A model generated the notes under the pieces. The model had not been told where the DNA came from. It made no database searches and saw only the letters and a list, made by a program, of their open reading frames with translations. Both the position numbers and the translations under genes were made by a program. A stretch of 64,000 bases of DNA. Source: Isoetes taiwanensis (lineage: Eukaryota; Streptophyta; Lycopodiopsida; Isoetales; Isoetaceae). This document shows, in pieces, positions 36,494-50,849 of the stretch. Each line of letters opens with the position of its first letter. Position 1 is the stretch's first letter. Where the stretch lies: the NCBI GenBank assembly GCA_021234155.1, contig JAJEKV010000296.1, forward strand, positions 186,001 through 250,000. The letters run 5' to 3'.

Positions 36494-37074
36494 ATATGAA
36501 GATTCTATCTTCAAATTTTGAGAATACTACAGTTTCAGTTACAAACTTACTTCAATTTTTTGTTAAATATTTTATCCTCTGAAATTAGAGTTTCTCTTGT
36601 AAAATATACTTCAAGAACATTCTATTTGCTAAGAAAAGTGACACTTTAAAAAAGTCAATTCTTTCGTTGCACAAAAAAATTAGTCATTTGGAGGGGGTCA
36701 AAATAGAATTTCATGCATCTTCTTTTTTACCTCGTTTTATCCGCTTTTTGTAAAAAAAAGGGAATCTTTGAGGAATATTCCTTTTGCTCTCGTTTCGATG
36801 CTTTGCTCCCGTTTAATACGCAATCTTGTTTTTATCTTTGTTCTTCAATATTTGTAGTATGGGTGTTCCTGCAAATGGGTGATGGGTTCTGATGTAGGCA
36901 AGTTCACAGTAATATTTGTGAAATCCATAGATGCATCTAACCTTCCCAACCAGTTGCCCCTTCACAATATTAAACTGGAGCTTTTTCTAAATTTTGTTGT
37001 CGAGTCTTCCTTGGCGTGGTTAGGCGGTAGATTTAAGCTGCAAATGGTGTCGGAATGAACAAGCAACCACCTTG

Positions 37075-39170
37075 ATTTTTGAAACGAGCAACTGGATTCT
37101 TCGCTTTAGGTGCTCCTCTTCTGATTGACACTGCTGATTCCATTTTCTTTTCTTACAATGTTCTCTTAGGGCTCCAGTTGCTTCATTTTTCAGGTGTTAA
37201 AGCCGTGCATTTTTTTGCATTTGCTGTTGTAAGACATGGGGATGCATGCTTTTTTTTTTTACTCCTGTTAACTCTTGACATCAAGAGTCAATTCTATTTC
37301 GTTTCTGCTTCTTGCTGGGAAACAAGACCCAAGTTCTTGTGCAAAGAAAAGCTTGCTTACATTTGTTGTTCTTACTGCTTGTAGCATGATATGTTTAATT
37401 CAATTGAGGTGGGATTGAAATGTTTATTCTTCTCAAATCATATATTTTGCATGAATAAGTTGTATCTTTTGGCTTTACTGCCGAGATTAAATTAGAAGAG
37501 TCATTTTTTGATATCAACAAAGCGAATGTTGGAAATCCCTTGCAAGTTCTGGGTTGTGTCAAATCTATCTCCGAGTATTATTACAGAGCTGAGGTTAAAT
37601 CCTTTTCGTTCATATATTTGAGAGCACATTTTAACTCCTGGCTATGTATTCCATTTTTTGCATCTTTCTTCTGTTCTAATTTTAATAGTTCTATGTACTT
37701 TGTTTCTGCAGGGGAGTATATGAGCTATTTTTTAATAGAGTTAAAAGCATTCCCCTTTGTTTATTTTCTTCATCGCATTTGAGTTACATAAGTAAGTGTC
37801 GAGAGAGTGGAGATGAAATTATGTCATATTACTGAAGCCAGATCGGCTTCACTAGTGATTGATGGTTGGAGCAATGTAAAACAAGGACCACCTTATAAAC
37901 TTCATGATTGTGTATCCAGGAGGCGAAGTATTTTTTAAGACCGTGGAGACTAAAACTGACAAGTGACAGGAGATTGGATTTTTCAGAAAACAACGGCTGT
38001 GATAAAGAGTTTTGGACTGAAGAGAATATTTCAGGTTGTAATGGATAAGGCGTCTAATTGTAAGTTAACGCATGAATTGTTGGAGTCCGAATTTCCAGGA
38101 TTGCACACCACCAGCTGCCAATGCCATTGCCTAAACTTGTTGCTCAAGGATTGGTTCTCACAGCACACTTGGTTCAAATATCCCATTCAAAAAGCGCGTC
38201 ATCTTGTGAAGTTCATCACAAAAAAGTCGACAATTTATGCCATATACAAGTCATTGCTCAAAAGGCCCTAGCATTCATGAATCCTGGCCAAACCCGGTTT
38301 GGTTCCAATTATATTTGGATTATCTCGACCTTCAATCATACATACTTCTTTGAATGGGAGAGGAGACAGAAGGGCAAGAGTGCATCCAAACACTGGCAGC
38401 AAGCGGCTGCCCTTCGAGAAATGCTTGGGCGGGAGACATTTTGGAAAGGCGTAAAGAATGTTGTGAGTTGCATGCAACCTGTTTGTCATGCCATCAAAAC
38501 CTTGATTCTTCGAAGGGAAGCCCTGGTAAGGTCTGGAGGTGTTGGCACTCAATTCAATCATTCTTAAAACGTGACAGACCCAATGCGCCCTTTGACAATG
38601 CCAAGCGCGTAGCACTGCTCAGGGTCTTCATTGTATGATGGAAGAAGTCGTACAATGACCTTCATGGCGCCACACATACCTTAGACCCGCACAACCATGA
38701 TATGGACCAACATACAGATAAGGAAGTTATGGGTTCGTTGAAGAAGGTTGTAAAATTGTACTATCCTAACATCTCGGACTACAAGCTTTTCATTGCCGAG
38801 CTAACCGAGTACCAAAACTTGAGTGGAAGGTGGGCAGATGAAGAGCTTCAGGACGCGTTGGAGAGGAGCCCAATATGAAATCCTATGCATGGTGGCAAGC
38901 CCACAGGCAAGTTATTGATACACTACAGACCCTTGCAATGACTATCCTCTCCTTGTATCCTCCAATAGTGCAAGTGAGAGGAATTGGAGTGCCTACAAGT
39001 ACATATACAGTGTCACACGAAATCGCCTGCTACATAAGAAGGCTGACAAACTTGTAAATAACTTCGCAAACTGGCGAATTTTGAATCGCAAAAGTTGTGC
39101 AGTTGTAGTCGATAAGCTATAGTTTCCTTTCATGGATGCAGATGGAAGAGGACAGTTTCGAAGACAGTGA
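37075..39170 (+). pseudogene. Degenerate hAT-family transposase (DUF659 type)
   Basis: The plus strand carries, across frameshifts, LVIDGWSNVKQGPP (about 37850), a DUF659-type block with VVMDKASNCK and CQCHCLNLLLKDWF (37963-38271), a linker region to about 38640, and the hAT C-terminal dimerisation segment (SERNWSAYKYIYSVTRNRLL, about 38970-39030). A possible N-terminal scrap (ATGFFALGAP) lies at 37085. The order is that of plant hAT transposases, which cut and paste DNA in the nucleus. Numerous stops and frame changes and the lack of clear ends mark it as dead. It begins about 260 bp right of the 8.6-kb element. Confidence 0.8.
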
Positions 39171-39816
39171 GGATGAGCTACTTGCAGTAAGTGTCGCTAA
39201 CGAGATAGTCTTTGCATCTGCTCTTTTTCTTTTTTCCCACTCTTTATCAGTCTCACCAGGATGTTTGGCTCTAATAGTTTGTGCCAACACTTCCTTAACC
39301 GGGGGGGGATGGGTTTCTTTTCTAAGCTTTCAATTAATCCAAGCTGTATTCCATGCAACAGCCTTATCTTTTAGACCCTCTCTCAAGCGAGGACTAGTTA
39401 AATTTGCTACCGCTTGAATTATATTTTCAGTTGTGTGAGATACATTACCATCTATTCAGGCATATCTTTCAGAATCACCCTTTCTAGGTTCTAGCTCTAT
39501 CATTCGAGGCCCAAAAGCTCTCTCAACGTGAGCTGAGTGGAAGTCTAGCCATCCGTCTTCTGTGGTAGTAATCAACTCTAACTCAGAAGGTGTGGCAGCC
39601 CAAATTCGCTCACAAAGCCAATTCATCAAGGAGGGTCTTAAGGAAGACCATGGCTATTCTGGTCTTGATCTTTTCCTCTGCATCAGAATAGAGGACTTGC
39701 TTCCGGGTTCATGTGAGGCTCTGCTTCTAGCCTGTGTCCTTCTAACTCTTGTGGATTCATGGCAGTTTTAGAGAAAACTATGTAGCTAACATTATGTAAA
39801 GCTAAGCCTTAAGCAT

Positions 39817-41795
39817 ATGGCTAATGGGAAAGCAAGAGACTCGGATGGCCTAGCAGTTGAGCTTCTGAAATGGGGAGGGGACAACATGTTCAAAAGAATA
39901 GCAGAAATCTTTAATCAGTCCTTACAAGATGGGTTTCCAGAACAATGGTGTATTAATCGCATTGTGCCTATCTTCAAAGCAGGTGACCGTAATACAGTGA
40001 GAAATTACCGCACTATAATGATCAGTAGTATCATGGCTAAACTCTTTGGTGCAATACTTGAAAAGAAAATTAGTCAATGGGCGAGGAGCATGAGGTAAGG
40101 GCATTAGGCCAAGCTGTGGTTTAGAAAGGATTTCTCAACCATTGACCACCTTATGACCTTTACTACCATTGCAAGAGGGAGCAAAAGGTGCAAAGTAATG
40201 TGTTATACTGTTGCTTTGTTGATTTTGCCAAAGCTTTTGACAGGGTCTCGCGCAGAAGCTTAAGCAAAAGGTTGGAGGCACTGCAAGTCCCTGTGGAATT
40301 CAGGAATGGTGTAGCCAGATTGTATGAAAAGGTCTTGGTTGAGTTATCATTTCCCATGAATGGACCAGAGAAGGTAGACTGCAACATAGGGGTGAAACAA
40401 GGGTGTCCATTGTCTCCAACTCTCTTCGGCCTCTTTATTGATGAACTAGAATCATGGCTAAACGGGAAGGAGGTGCGGAGTTAGAATTGCGCAGGATATG
40501 TTATACGGCTCTCCGCTATGCGCGACGATGTTATTCTTCTATCTAAAACAAAGATCGGGTTTATAAAGAACAATTAAACGCTCTCGAAGTCGTTTTGCAT
40601 ATCCACGTGCATGCGTGTGAACAAAGGAAAACCAAAGTGATGGTTATAGGTAGAAGAGAAAAATTTAGATATGATGTATGAAGGAGAGACTTTGGAACAA
40701 ACCTTACATACAAGTATTTGGGGATTGAGGTGACAGATGGATACAAATGGAATGTAGGGGTAGAAAGAAGAATAGTAGGTGGCATGCGGGCACTTTACAG
40801 TACTATAAGCATATGCAGGAATAACCATGTGGACAAGTGGAGTTTGAGGAAGCTGATGTTCAAAACATTGGTGCAACCAGTTTTGCTCTATGGGTGCCAA
40901 GTGTGGGGGCCTGGCCTATCAAAGAAAATGTGGGACAAGGTTGAGAATGTTCAAAAACGTTTCCTTCTCAGTGAATTGGGGGTCAAAGCCCAAACACCAT
41001 ATGCAATGCTCTTAGCGGAAGTTGGCTTCCTTCCTCTTGAAGGAGAATCACTTTATTTAACCCTTTCTTACCTGGGCAGAGTGAGGAAATTAAATGATAC
41101 TAGAATAACATCTCAAGCGCTAGTAGAATCTCAGTTACAAGAGCATTCAGGATGGTATCAGCAAGTTTGTGAGTGGGCAAGCAATTGGGGGATTGACATT
41201 CATGATATGCCAGAATCAGATACTGGAATTCGATGCTTAGTACATGATAACATGCTCGAGTAGGGAAAATCAGGAGTGAAAATGGACTTCTACAAACGTG
41301 AGATCAATCCAATGTTGGTATATGCTGAACAGGGGTATTTAAATGCAAGCCTTAGCACCAGAAAGAGAAATTTGATATCGGAAGCAAGACTTAGTAGCCA
41401 TAAGTTGGAAATTGAAGTGGGTCGCTTTCATGATATTCCGAGACAACTTCGTCTCTGTTCTTGTTGTAGAAGAGCTCTTGTGGAAGACGAACAACATGCT
41501 TTCTTAGAATGCGTGGAGTTCTCTTATTTGCGGGACCAACATGGAATTATGGTATCTAGTATACATGATCTCCTAAACTTAGATGCTGTAGTTCTTGCAC
41601 GGTATCTAGATGATTGGTGGAAACTGCGCAAGGAGTTATTGGAGCTGAATGAGTTGGTAGATAACTTCGAGGCCAATGGCCTTGTTTGATGTATCTATAT
41701 TTTTATATAGCTTTGTCTGTAACATGGCCGCCTATGGATCTGAGGGTCTAACCCGACGAGAGAATAATACATTTACATTTACATTTTACATTATG
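39817..41795 (+). mobile_element. Broken non-LTR retrotransposon (LINE) with reverse transcriptase
   Basis: RT blocks in order: MANGKARDSDGLAVELLKWG (39817), NRIVPIFKAGDRNTVRNYR, VDFAKAFDRVSRRSL (40210), GVKQGCPLSPTLFGLFIDEL (40394), and a YADD-type active site readable only across a 1-nt shift near 40518. The thumb and connection region (LMFKTLVQPVLLYGCQVWG) is at 40854, and a C-terminal Cys/His segment (CSCCRRALVEDEQHAFLEC) at 41457. Stops lie at about 40098, 40484 and 41263. The 3' end has a short unique region followed by a TACATT repeat tail (41768-41795) instead of poly(A). No endonuclease domain is present, so it is 5'-truncated as well as mutated. Confidence 0.9.
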
Positions 41796-42827
41796 CCAAC
41801 AGTAGCAAAGTAGCAACAGTACCTAAAAATCTGGCAAAAAAAAAACCCTCCACTTTAGTGAGTGTCGAAATCGTAAGACGTAAAATAATCCATTAAGATT
41901 CAAGTAAACTACTAAGTTTCAAGTTCGACAGTTATAGGCACCCTAGAAATGCATTTTTCTCAATTTTCTTCGACAATTTTAAGTTAATTATGATCTGACC
42001 TAGCTACTGACTCCACGAGGAAAGTCCCTCATAGAGGTTGGCAGACTCAACTGAACATATTGCACTTGACCAGTCAATCTTTTTCTAGAAGACAAGACAA
42101 ACGAATACTTAATAAAATATATGACAGTCCCTATATTAGTGTTGGACTTGCGTTGACAACACCATCAGAACTTATTAAAATATCCTCTGAACCTTCCATG
42201 AGAGTACAACACCCGCCTTTCAAAACCACATGACCGAAGCCAACAACGGCACCAGCAGAGGGCTATACACCTCAATGAAAGGTCGACTCTAGCTATCCTC
42301 GACATCGACAATGACACCCACCCTCGGCATGGCACAATTCAACTGTGGCACACTAGGCGAGGATCACTACCTCAGCCTGGGACTCGCCAAAACACTAACA
42401 CTAAATCTCTCTTCAACTCCTTAACACTACTAATGTTGTCGATAAAAAGGGTAGGCAACAAAAGTTCTATTTTCTATTTCTTTTTTTTTGTGTTTTTTTT
42501 TTTGTTTTCTTTATTTATTTTTTTGTCATTTTTATAACTTTACCTAAAATAATAAGTCTGGCTTCATCTATAGAACAAGACGCTCGCCATCGTCATGCCC
42601 CTCGATGGAGGGGCAACAGGTAAGGGCCTAACCATGGACTCCACCTAGACCTAGGAAAAAGAAACAACGAACAAAATCTAATGAATTTTTTGGCCTAAAA
42701 ACTAAGAAAAATGTAAGAAAAACAAAAAAAGGGCACAATTTATGGAGCAGGGCACAGAAGATTTACCTCTTTCTGTGTAAAAAAACTCGAAATGGCGCCG
42801 CACATATAAAAAAAAGAAAAAAAAAAT
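41796..42827. other. Gene-free interval with T-rich low complexity
   Basis: No ORF of interest. A T-rich tract with interspersed G (about 42470-42535) is low complexity. Confidence 0.6.
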
Positions 42828-42976
42828 TGCGTAAGCGAACCAATTGCTTCACTTACGCGAAAAATCTTTCGCGTAAGCGAAATAGTTATTTCGCTTATGC
42901 ATTTTTTTTTTTCGCGTAAGCAAAACAGCTGCTTCACTCGCGTAAGCGAAGCAATAATTTCACTTATGCGAAAGAC
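42828..42976. repeat. Cluster of GCGTAAGCGAA inverted repeats
   Basis: Seven copies of GCGTAAGC or its complement (some with one change) in 150 bp, arranged in opposing pairs. Best hairpin: GCGTAAGCGAAATA at about 42871 against TATTTCGCTTATGC at about 42887-42900. The region just right of it (43000-43090) includes GAACCTATCCCC as at the right end of the foldback at 33.86 kb, so this may be a related miniature element, though no matching left end was found. Confidence 0.8.
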
Positions 42977-45710
42977 ATTTTTTCGGTCGGCAGCTAAAAA
43001 ATATGGGAAATGTATTTAACCTAAAAGTACATATTTTTGGACTTTATACGTTCAGAAAAATAAATCTGTACATACAGAACCTATCCCCGGATCTGTATCT
43101 GAGATGTAGAGGTAGGTGAATACACGTGGATTGAAGGGGAGAATTTGAGCTAGCAGTATCCTTCTCCGTTTCTTTTCAAAGATAGAGACGGAAGAAACAG
43201 ATATCACATCGACTCTATCTATCAAAGCCATCATTAGGATATATACTATGAATGTTTTCCGTCCTTTGCTCCATCTAATTGAAGATACCTGTGGCAGAAT
43301 TTTAGAGCAAAGGGATGATTCAAAGAGATTCCCGACTGGAGAAAGAAATAATCGAAAGAAAAAAAAAATATAAAAAAAACTCCTGCAACAACGATGCCCT
43401 AGGACCTTAGATCCCTCTGCTCTGCCACAGTCTGGCATTGCGGCTTTTTGTGGATCTATTTACCATAGCAGATGTAGTGCAAAATACAGAGGTATATGGA
43501 GCACTCAATAAATTTCCTGGTTTGATGTTAAGGCAACATCTACATGTATGTTTTTTGTATGCAGTTTCAAAGACTTATAGACTAAATACATAATACATAA
43601 CAAGTAAGTAACATGTACAATATGCAGTGGTCATTTTATCACATGGAAATTATGAATGATGTACAGATACAATTGTTAAATTTAGTAGAGAGGTCAAAAA
43701 AGGGGAAAATAACCTGATTTTTCATTTGCATGTCTGATATCTAGTGTTCATACTAACCTGTAGATAGGAAAAGGTTTTTGGGATGCTTGGATATTTTCGG
43801 CTGTGGTAAAGTTGTCAGTGTTAAATTTAGCACTACGCTTGCCAAAGAATAAAAATTCAGTTTTGGTCTTCTGAGTGGTATCCTCTTAGTTTTGAAATCG
43901 CCGAGTGCTAGTCTATTTGCCATTATTATTGCATCAGGGCTTTTGATTAAGACAAATAAACAAGGCATTGTTGCTCAAGATAACGTTGCTAAATGCGACT
44001 TTTAGATCCCGTGGACGTAAAAATTCATCTTATCTTATCTTATATTGTTGCTCAAGTTCTCAAAACCGGTGTTGCATTACAAAAATGATTGCTTTGTCGA
44101 ATCAGCTTAATAATAAGAAGGTAATAGCTGTTTTCCTAAGCTGGCGATTTCTATATTATAATGGTGTTGTGGAGGTCTGCTGTGTATTTCTAGCAATGAT
44201 TACCTCCTGGTTTGGTTTGGACGCAATGGGTCTCTTTGATTGATCTGTGGTAGTTTAGTGCAGAGGTATTAGTTTGCCAAATGCCAATGTGCTAGTGATG
44301 GATGATGTAATATCTCCACGTAACCTGCAGTTAATGACAGATTTGAGATCTACGTGTTACATATGTTGGCATATTTGAGCGGCAAGCGACATGTTGTTTT
44401 TGGAAAGCTGGCTATGAAATAGTGATAGGATTGCAAAAATTAGAGGGACTGTTAGCTCTCCTCTCTTTGCCTTCTGCCAAAATAATTCTGCATGGAAATA
44501 TGATGTGTTTGTTGTAATCTTTTGATTAGTCCATGATCTCATGCGCCAAATGCTTTGTGGCCCACCATTTGATATGCAGCTAACTTGTCAGTTTTAAATC
44601 CATTTGCTATATGTGTGCTACTTTGTTGTAACTTAATTTACTGCACATTAACTTATGTTTAACAGGTTGTTAAACACACAGGTTGTTTAAAGGTTGTTTA
44701 ATACAGGTTGTTTTGTTCTATTGATCAAACCCGAATGGGGCAATTGATCAAACGACAGGGTGAAGCAAAATGGGGCAATCCAAGGAATCACCCAATACTT
44801 TTTCGGTGCCAAAATATTCTGTCCCTTTCTACCTCTTGCATTCTTTACATTCTTTATGAAGTATACGGTTTTAATTGTGATGTTGAAAGCAATGTCTCTG
44901 CAAGGTATTTTATGCACTTAATGCATTTTATATTTATTAAATAGGGTTGCATTCTCAACTATGGACGTCAATATTAGCTCAACCTAACACTTTAAGCTGG
45001 CAGAAATACTTGGTTCAACCTTCAAATATTTGAAGTTGACAGAAAATTCCCAATGGTACTCAGGCATCTGCACTTTGACGTCTCAAGAACCTATGTTGAG
45101 AATCTAAATGTACACTTGGTTGTGTTTTGATCGATTCGTTGAAGTAGATTTTCATTATGGTAGAGAGTGTGTGCACAATGCAGGCATTTGATGCATGTAT
45201 GTGGAAACTTGATAAACTAAATTTCTTCTTACTATTGGGTATCTTCAGCACTTGATAAATTTTGCTCCGAGTATCTTATACACATGGTGGCTTCTGCAGT
45301 GAGTCGAACAAAAAAAATGTTCGCGGCGGCCTTGGCCGCGGCGATAAATTTCTTGTATATATTATGAAGTAGCTAGAAATAGACTTTCTCAAGGAATATG
45401 GGCTTTTTATGTGCATTAATAAATGGGAATAAAATGAAGATGCTCATCATGAATAGCAACCATGTGGTCTTAACTTTGTATCCATTGGTAAAATATATCT
45501 ACTAGAGTACATTTGTTTCATGACCTAATGCTATATCACGTCTCACAAAGTATACCAAAATTCATTGCCAATAATTGATAAAATATCCTTAACGCACTGT
45601 TCTCGTGTTTACAGACTGAGATCAGATCTCAGTCATTAATTCCAATGCTGTTACCACTTAGTAACGTTCCACTGGCCCGAAATTTCTACTCTCTTTCACT
45701 CTGTTTCTTG
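42977..45710. other. Gene-free interval
   Basis: Only short unassigned ORFs on both strands. Notable bits: a (CTTAT)n tail joined to a GTGGACGTAAAAA stretch at 43990-44045 (see 11635), four near copies of AGGTTGTTTAA at about 44660-44710, and a CGCGGCGGCC/GGCCGCGGCG inverted pair at about 45323-45343. Confidence 0.5.
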
Positions 45711-46342
45711 TAACATCCTAGGGTGTTACAGCAATTCTTTATAACATCCTTGGGTGTTATCGCATAACGATGGTCTTCAGAATCTTTTGAAGTAGGAAGC
45801 TTGACATTCGAGCCAGCTATGATAGTTCCATTCAAAGCTGATCTATGGCAGCAACCAGAAGAGGCTTCCGACCCTGCTTTCGGTGCCCCTGCTTCAGCGC
45901 CCCTGCATTTGCTGCATACATCCCCTGATTCTTGCCACATGGTTCTTGCATTTGCTGCATTTGCCCATGATTCTTGCCATTTGGAAGCGTCTTCACAAAT
46001 TTCGACCCCTACTTCATTCTGGCGCCCTCAGACTGCTGCACAGTCTTCATTCCCATTCCGGTGCCCCTGCTTTCGGCAGAATCCACAAAATAGCATGAAA
46101 ATTTTACCTCCAAATCATTGTGGAGTGTTAGGGTGTGGAAATTCCTTTAGACCGGCGCCAAGCTCCTCTGAATAGCAAACCCTTGAACCAGTGCATTAAG
46201 GGCGATAACGCCCTGGCCCTCGGGTGTTATTGCAAAAAACAATTTTGGGCTATGAAAATGGCTCGGGTGTGCGCTGCGCGTAACACCCTCGCCATTTTCA
46301 TGGCCCTCAATTTCAATAATGACCTTGGGCCAGGGCGTTATT
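45711..46342. mobile_element. Foldback (MITE-like) hairpin with ~66-bp stem and related palindromes
   Basis: The segment 46205-46272 (starting ATAACGCCCTGGCCC) pairs with 46277-46342 read in reverse, with some mismatches and a loop of only a few bases around GCGCTGCGCG: a nearly closed hairpin of about 140 bp. The motif GGGTGTTA/TAACACCC in its arms also forms two smaller palindromes at about 45714-45761 (TAACATCCTAGGGTGTTA and a near copy). The DNA between them (45801-46175) is open on the plus strand but low in information. A miniature inverted-repeat element or a remnant of a larger one is the simplest reading; a small-RNA hairpin is possible. Confidence 0.65.
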
Positions 46343-47662
46343 TATACCATAACTCTTGCACAATGTTCATTTCCATTTTTCATTTAGGTATGTATGGACA
46401 AGAATATTTCCTTATGTCGGTACTCCCTATGTTTTAAGCAAAATAAGTGCAGTATAATGGTTTAGGTCTAGCATAGATGCTCAGTACCCCTTGCAACGCT
46501 TATCAAGCATCAATAGTTGTAAGGCTTCAAAGAATATTTTGGCCCACATGTCATATTTTACGTTCTAATACGTAAAAAGTGGTGATGTAGCTTGATGCAA
46601 TTTACGGTCGTAAGTAGACAGATTGGAATCATGGAAGATAGCTTTTTTTTTGTTGTTGTTGTAGGGTCTTGTACTATTTTTTTTACTTCTCTTCTCATCA
46701 TATTTAAGTTTTTGTAGCCATTCCTCATGTGCCAGTTCAATACAATAGATTTTTGTTTGAATTACGGAAGATAGCTTTTTTTGGTGTTGTAGGCCTTGTA
46801 CTACTTTTTTCACTTTCTCATCTCATCATATTTACGTTTTGTAGTCTTTCCTCATAAGGCTAGTTCATACAATGTGGAGATGTTTGTTTGAATTTATGCA
46901 ACAAGAATGCTTTCTACAAAATTGCTTGTAGAGCAAGTATTCATGGATAGTAGGTTTCCATGGCATTATAGGTCCTGATCATGATGTCCCTTTTCGTATT
47001 TTTAAGGAGCAAAGGTTGGACTAAGTGGTTTCCTACAACAAAGACATGGAATATCTCAAATTAGGTACATGGAACATTTTGAAGCCCCAATGAAAACATT
47101 TGGGCTTTTGGAGAACCCCAATGATATCTTCTCACTTTGGGAGGTAAACCCCAATGCCAACTAATTGGCTCCAAGCCAGTGCTAATGCATGTTCTATAAT
47201 ATTGAGCCAATTAATTGCCTTTTTGCCAGCAATGCCGGGCAATCTTTCTAGTAAGCTATATCAAGATTGCCAAAAAATAATATCCATCGAACCTCTAGAT
47301 ATGCCAAGAATATGCTACAAAAATCCTGAAGCCCCAGTAGCTGCTAATCCAAAAATATGTTTTTGTTTATTTTTTTATTAAGATAATGTGTGGACCTCGT
47401 GTGATATGAAAGACCATAGGCATATAAAAAATGTCGATTCCTTGTTCAACGAAGGCATATTGTCCTTTCAAAATAAATAATGTGTCAAATTGTGGCTTTT
47501 TTGATGGAAAATTAGACGGGCTCACATGTCCACGTCAGTTGACGATTTTTTAACACTTGCCCAGATATTTCCGTGGAAAACAAATTTTTGATTACTGCGA
47601 AGGCGCAGTGCACTAAACCGCCGACGGCCGTTGCCTTTCCCAGCGGCGGCCGTCAGCCATGC
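46343..47662. other. Interval before ADH copy 2, with an imperfect tandem duplication
   Basis: At about 46629-46900 a unit of about 137 bp (GGAAGATAGCTTTTTTT, then CTTGTACTA, then CTCATCATATTTA) occurs twice with many differences. From about 47520 the sequence is homologous to the promoter of ADH copy 1. No gene is recognised. Confidence 0.6.
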
Positions 47663-47670
47663 TATTTAAA
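47663..47670 (+). promoter_or_regulatory. TATA-like box of ADH-like copy 2
   Basis: TATTTAAA about 157 bp before the ATG. The surrounding CGGCGGCCGTCAGCCATGC and the leader are nearly the same as for copy 1. Farther upstream CCACGTCAGTTGACG (about 47530) is also shared and has an ACGT core of the type bound by plant bZIP factors. Confidence 0.7.
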
Positions 47671-47826
47671 CTCTTCCTTCCTCCCTAATCGAACCATCCA
47701 AGCGAAAGGAGTTCATTACAATATATATCTCATATAAGTTTGCATTCGGATCTTGTGCAACAATTTTCCTGGTCCTTGCATTGTGTTAGATTCAACAAGG
47801 AGACTGTTTCTGAGATTTAAAAAAAA

Positions 47827-49766
<1,940 letters not shown>

Positions 49767-49830
49767 GCGTAACTCTGGAGTTTTGTTTCTGCGTTTTTGT
49801 TTCTGCAATAGCAGTGCTCCCAATTGAGAG

Positions 49831-49930
49831 AGTTGTTATGTGGCTATTTTTTAATAAAAAATGAATTCTAAAATTGCGTAAGTTGTTATGTGGCTATTTT
49901 TTAATAAAAAATGAATTCTAAAATTGCGTA
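49831..49930. repeat. Perfect 50-bp tandem duplication in ADH copy 2 3' region
   Basis: The 50-bp unit 49831-49880 is repeated exactly at 49881-49930. Each unit contains AATAAA, a plausible polyadenylation signal, so the gene may have two equivalent 3' ends. ADH copy 1 has no such duplication. Confidence 0.95.
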
Positions 49931-50607
49931 ATAAACGATCCGGATGGGATTGCTGTGGTTATGCATCATAGCAAAGCTTGTAATTCTATCTCCACTGGCA
50001 AATTACAGTTATTTCTGCAGCACATATCATGGCAACTTCATTGAAATAACTTTTCACAAAAAGGTGGCCTGAAAAAGAAATGACAGAGAGCAACTCTAAT
50101 TTGTATCCTATCTTGTCTAGGGCCATCAGTGCTTTCGCATATTGTAATGCTTTCACTTGCGACATTTTTACTTATTGCATGCTTTACGCTTTGCCATCAT
50201 ATTTACGACATTTTAGAATTGCCTCTAGAATAGTCTTTATTTGCAAATGAATACAAGCTTGTTTGTTAAATACAACTCATTTTAATTCTAGCTGGTCGAT
50301 AAACGCTCATGTTCTTCATTGAGCGGATGAATTTGCAAAACTTTTGTTATTGTCAAGCTTGAAATTGTATCAAATCCGTGTATTGTGCATTATTATGTTC
50401 TAGGTTTTGGGGGTATATTTATGAGTTACCTATTTTGATTTTGATTGAATCATTGCTGCCAGGAATATCCTAGCACCCAATGGCTCAGATTGAACTACAT
50501 GAAGCCTCCCACTGTCTTACCGTCCAAAATAAAAAGGAACCTTCTACCCAAAATATAACCCTCAACCTATCTCCAACCCTTCGAGATTGAAAACCTTCTC
50601 CAGTTTG

Positions 50608-50683
50608 AATAGGTAAGATAGTTTTGTATCCTGACTTATGTTGTGAATAGGTAAGATAGTTTTGTATCCTGACTTATGTTGTG
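50608..50683. repeat. Perfect 38-bp tandem duplication
   Basis: The units 50608-50645 and 50646-50683 are identical. They lie between the convergent ADH copy 2 and methyltransferase genes. Confidence 0.95.
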
Positions 50684-50849
50684 AAGCTACCACCCTACAA
50701 TCACTAACTGGAAAATCCGGATTTCACTGGTTGTCTTGCAACAGTAACATTTTAGACCTTTCATGGGGAAACCATTATTCCATGTTAAAACGGCTGATAA
50801 CGAGTGATAAAAATTAAAACAAAGATTCTCCATGAATTCTGAAGAAAAT

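Larger units (their letters stand above)
28166..36816. mobile_element. 8.6-kb DNA element flanked by TTAA
   Basis: ACGGGAG at 28170-28176 and its complement CTCCCGT at 36806-36812 form the ends, with TTAA directly outside both (28166-28169; 36813-36816), fitting a TTAA target duplication as made by piggyBac- or Kolobok-type transposases. Left terminus: an inverted pair, ACGGGAGTG and CACTCCCGT around six bases. Right terminus: ACGGGAGCAAAGC followed by a second near copy. Both then show TCAAAGATTCC next to a T-rich tract. Inside are a transposase-like relic (34.1-36.5 kb, plus strand), AAAGTGTATTC palindromes (30.1-32.3 kb) and a nested foldback (33.2-33.9 kb). All coding seems broken. Conserved ends are short, so the limits are likely but not proven. 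Confidence 0.65.

Noticed and set aside
42470..42535. T-rich tract as a possible terminator or poly(A) of an inverse element
   Set aside because: Interspersed G and C and no adjoining coding sequence or target duplication; low complexity only.
45801..46175. Plus-strand 124-codon ORF with Ala/Pro/Ser-rich sequence
   Set aside because: Internally repetitive (ATTTGC and CCCCTGC repeats) and located inside the foldback region; no start context or family match.
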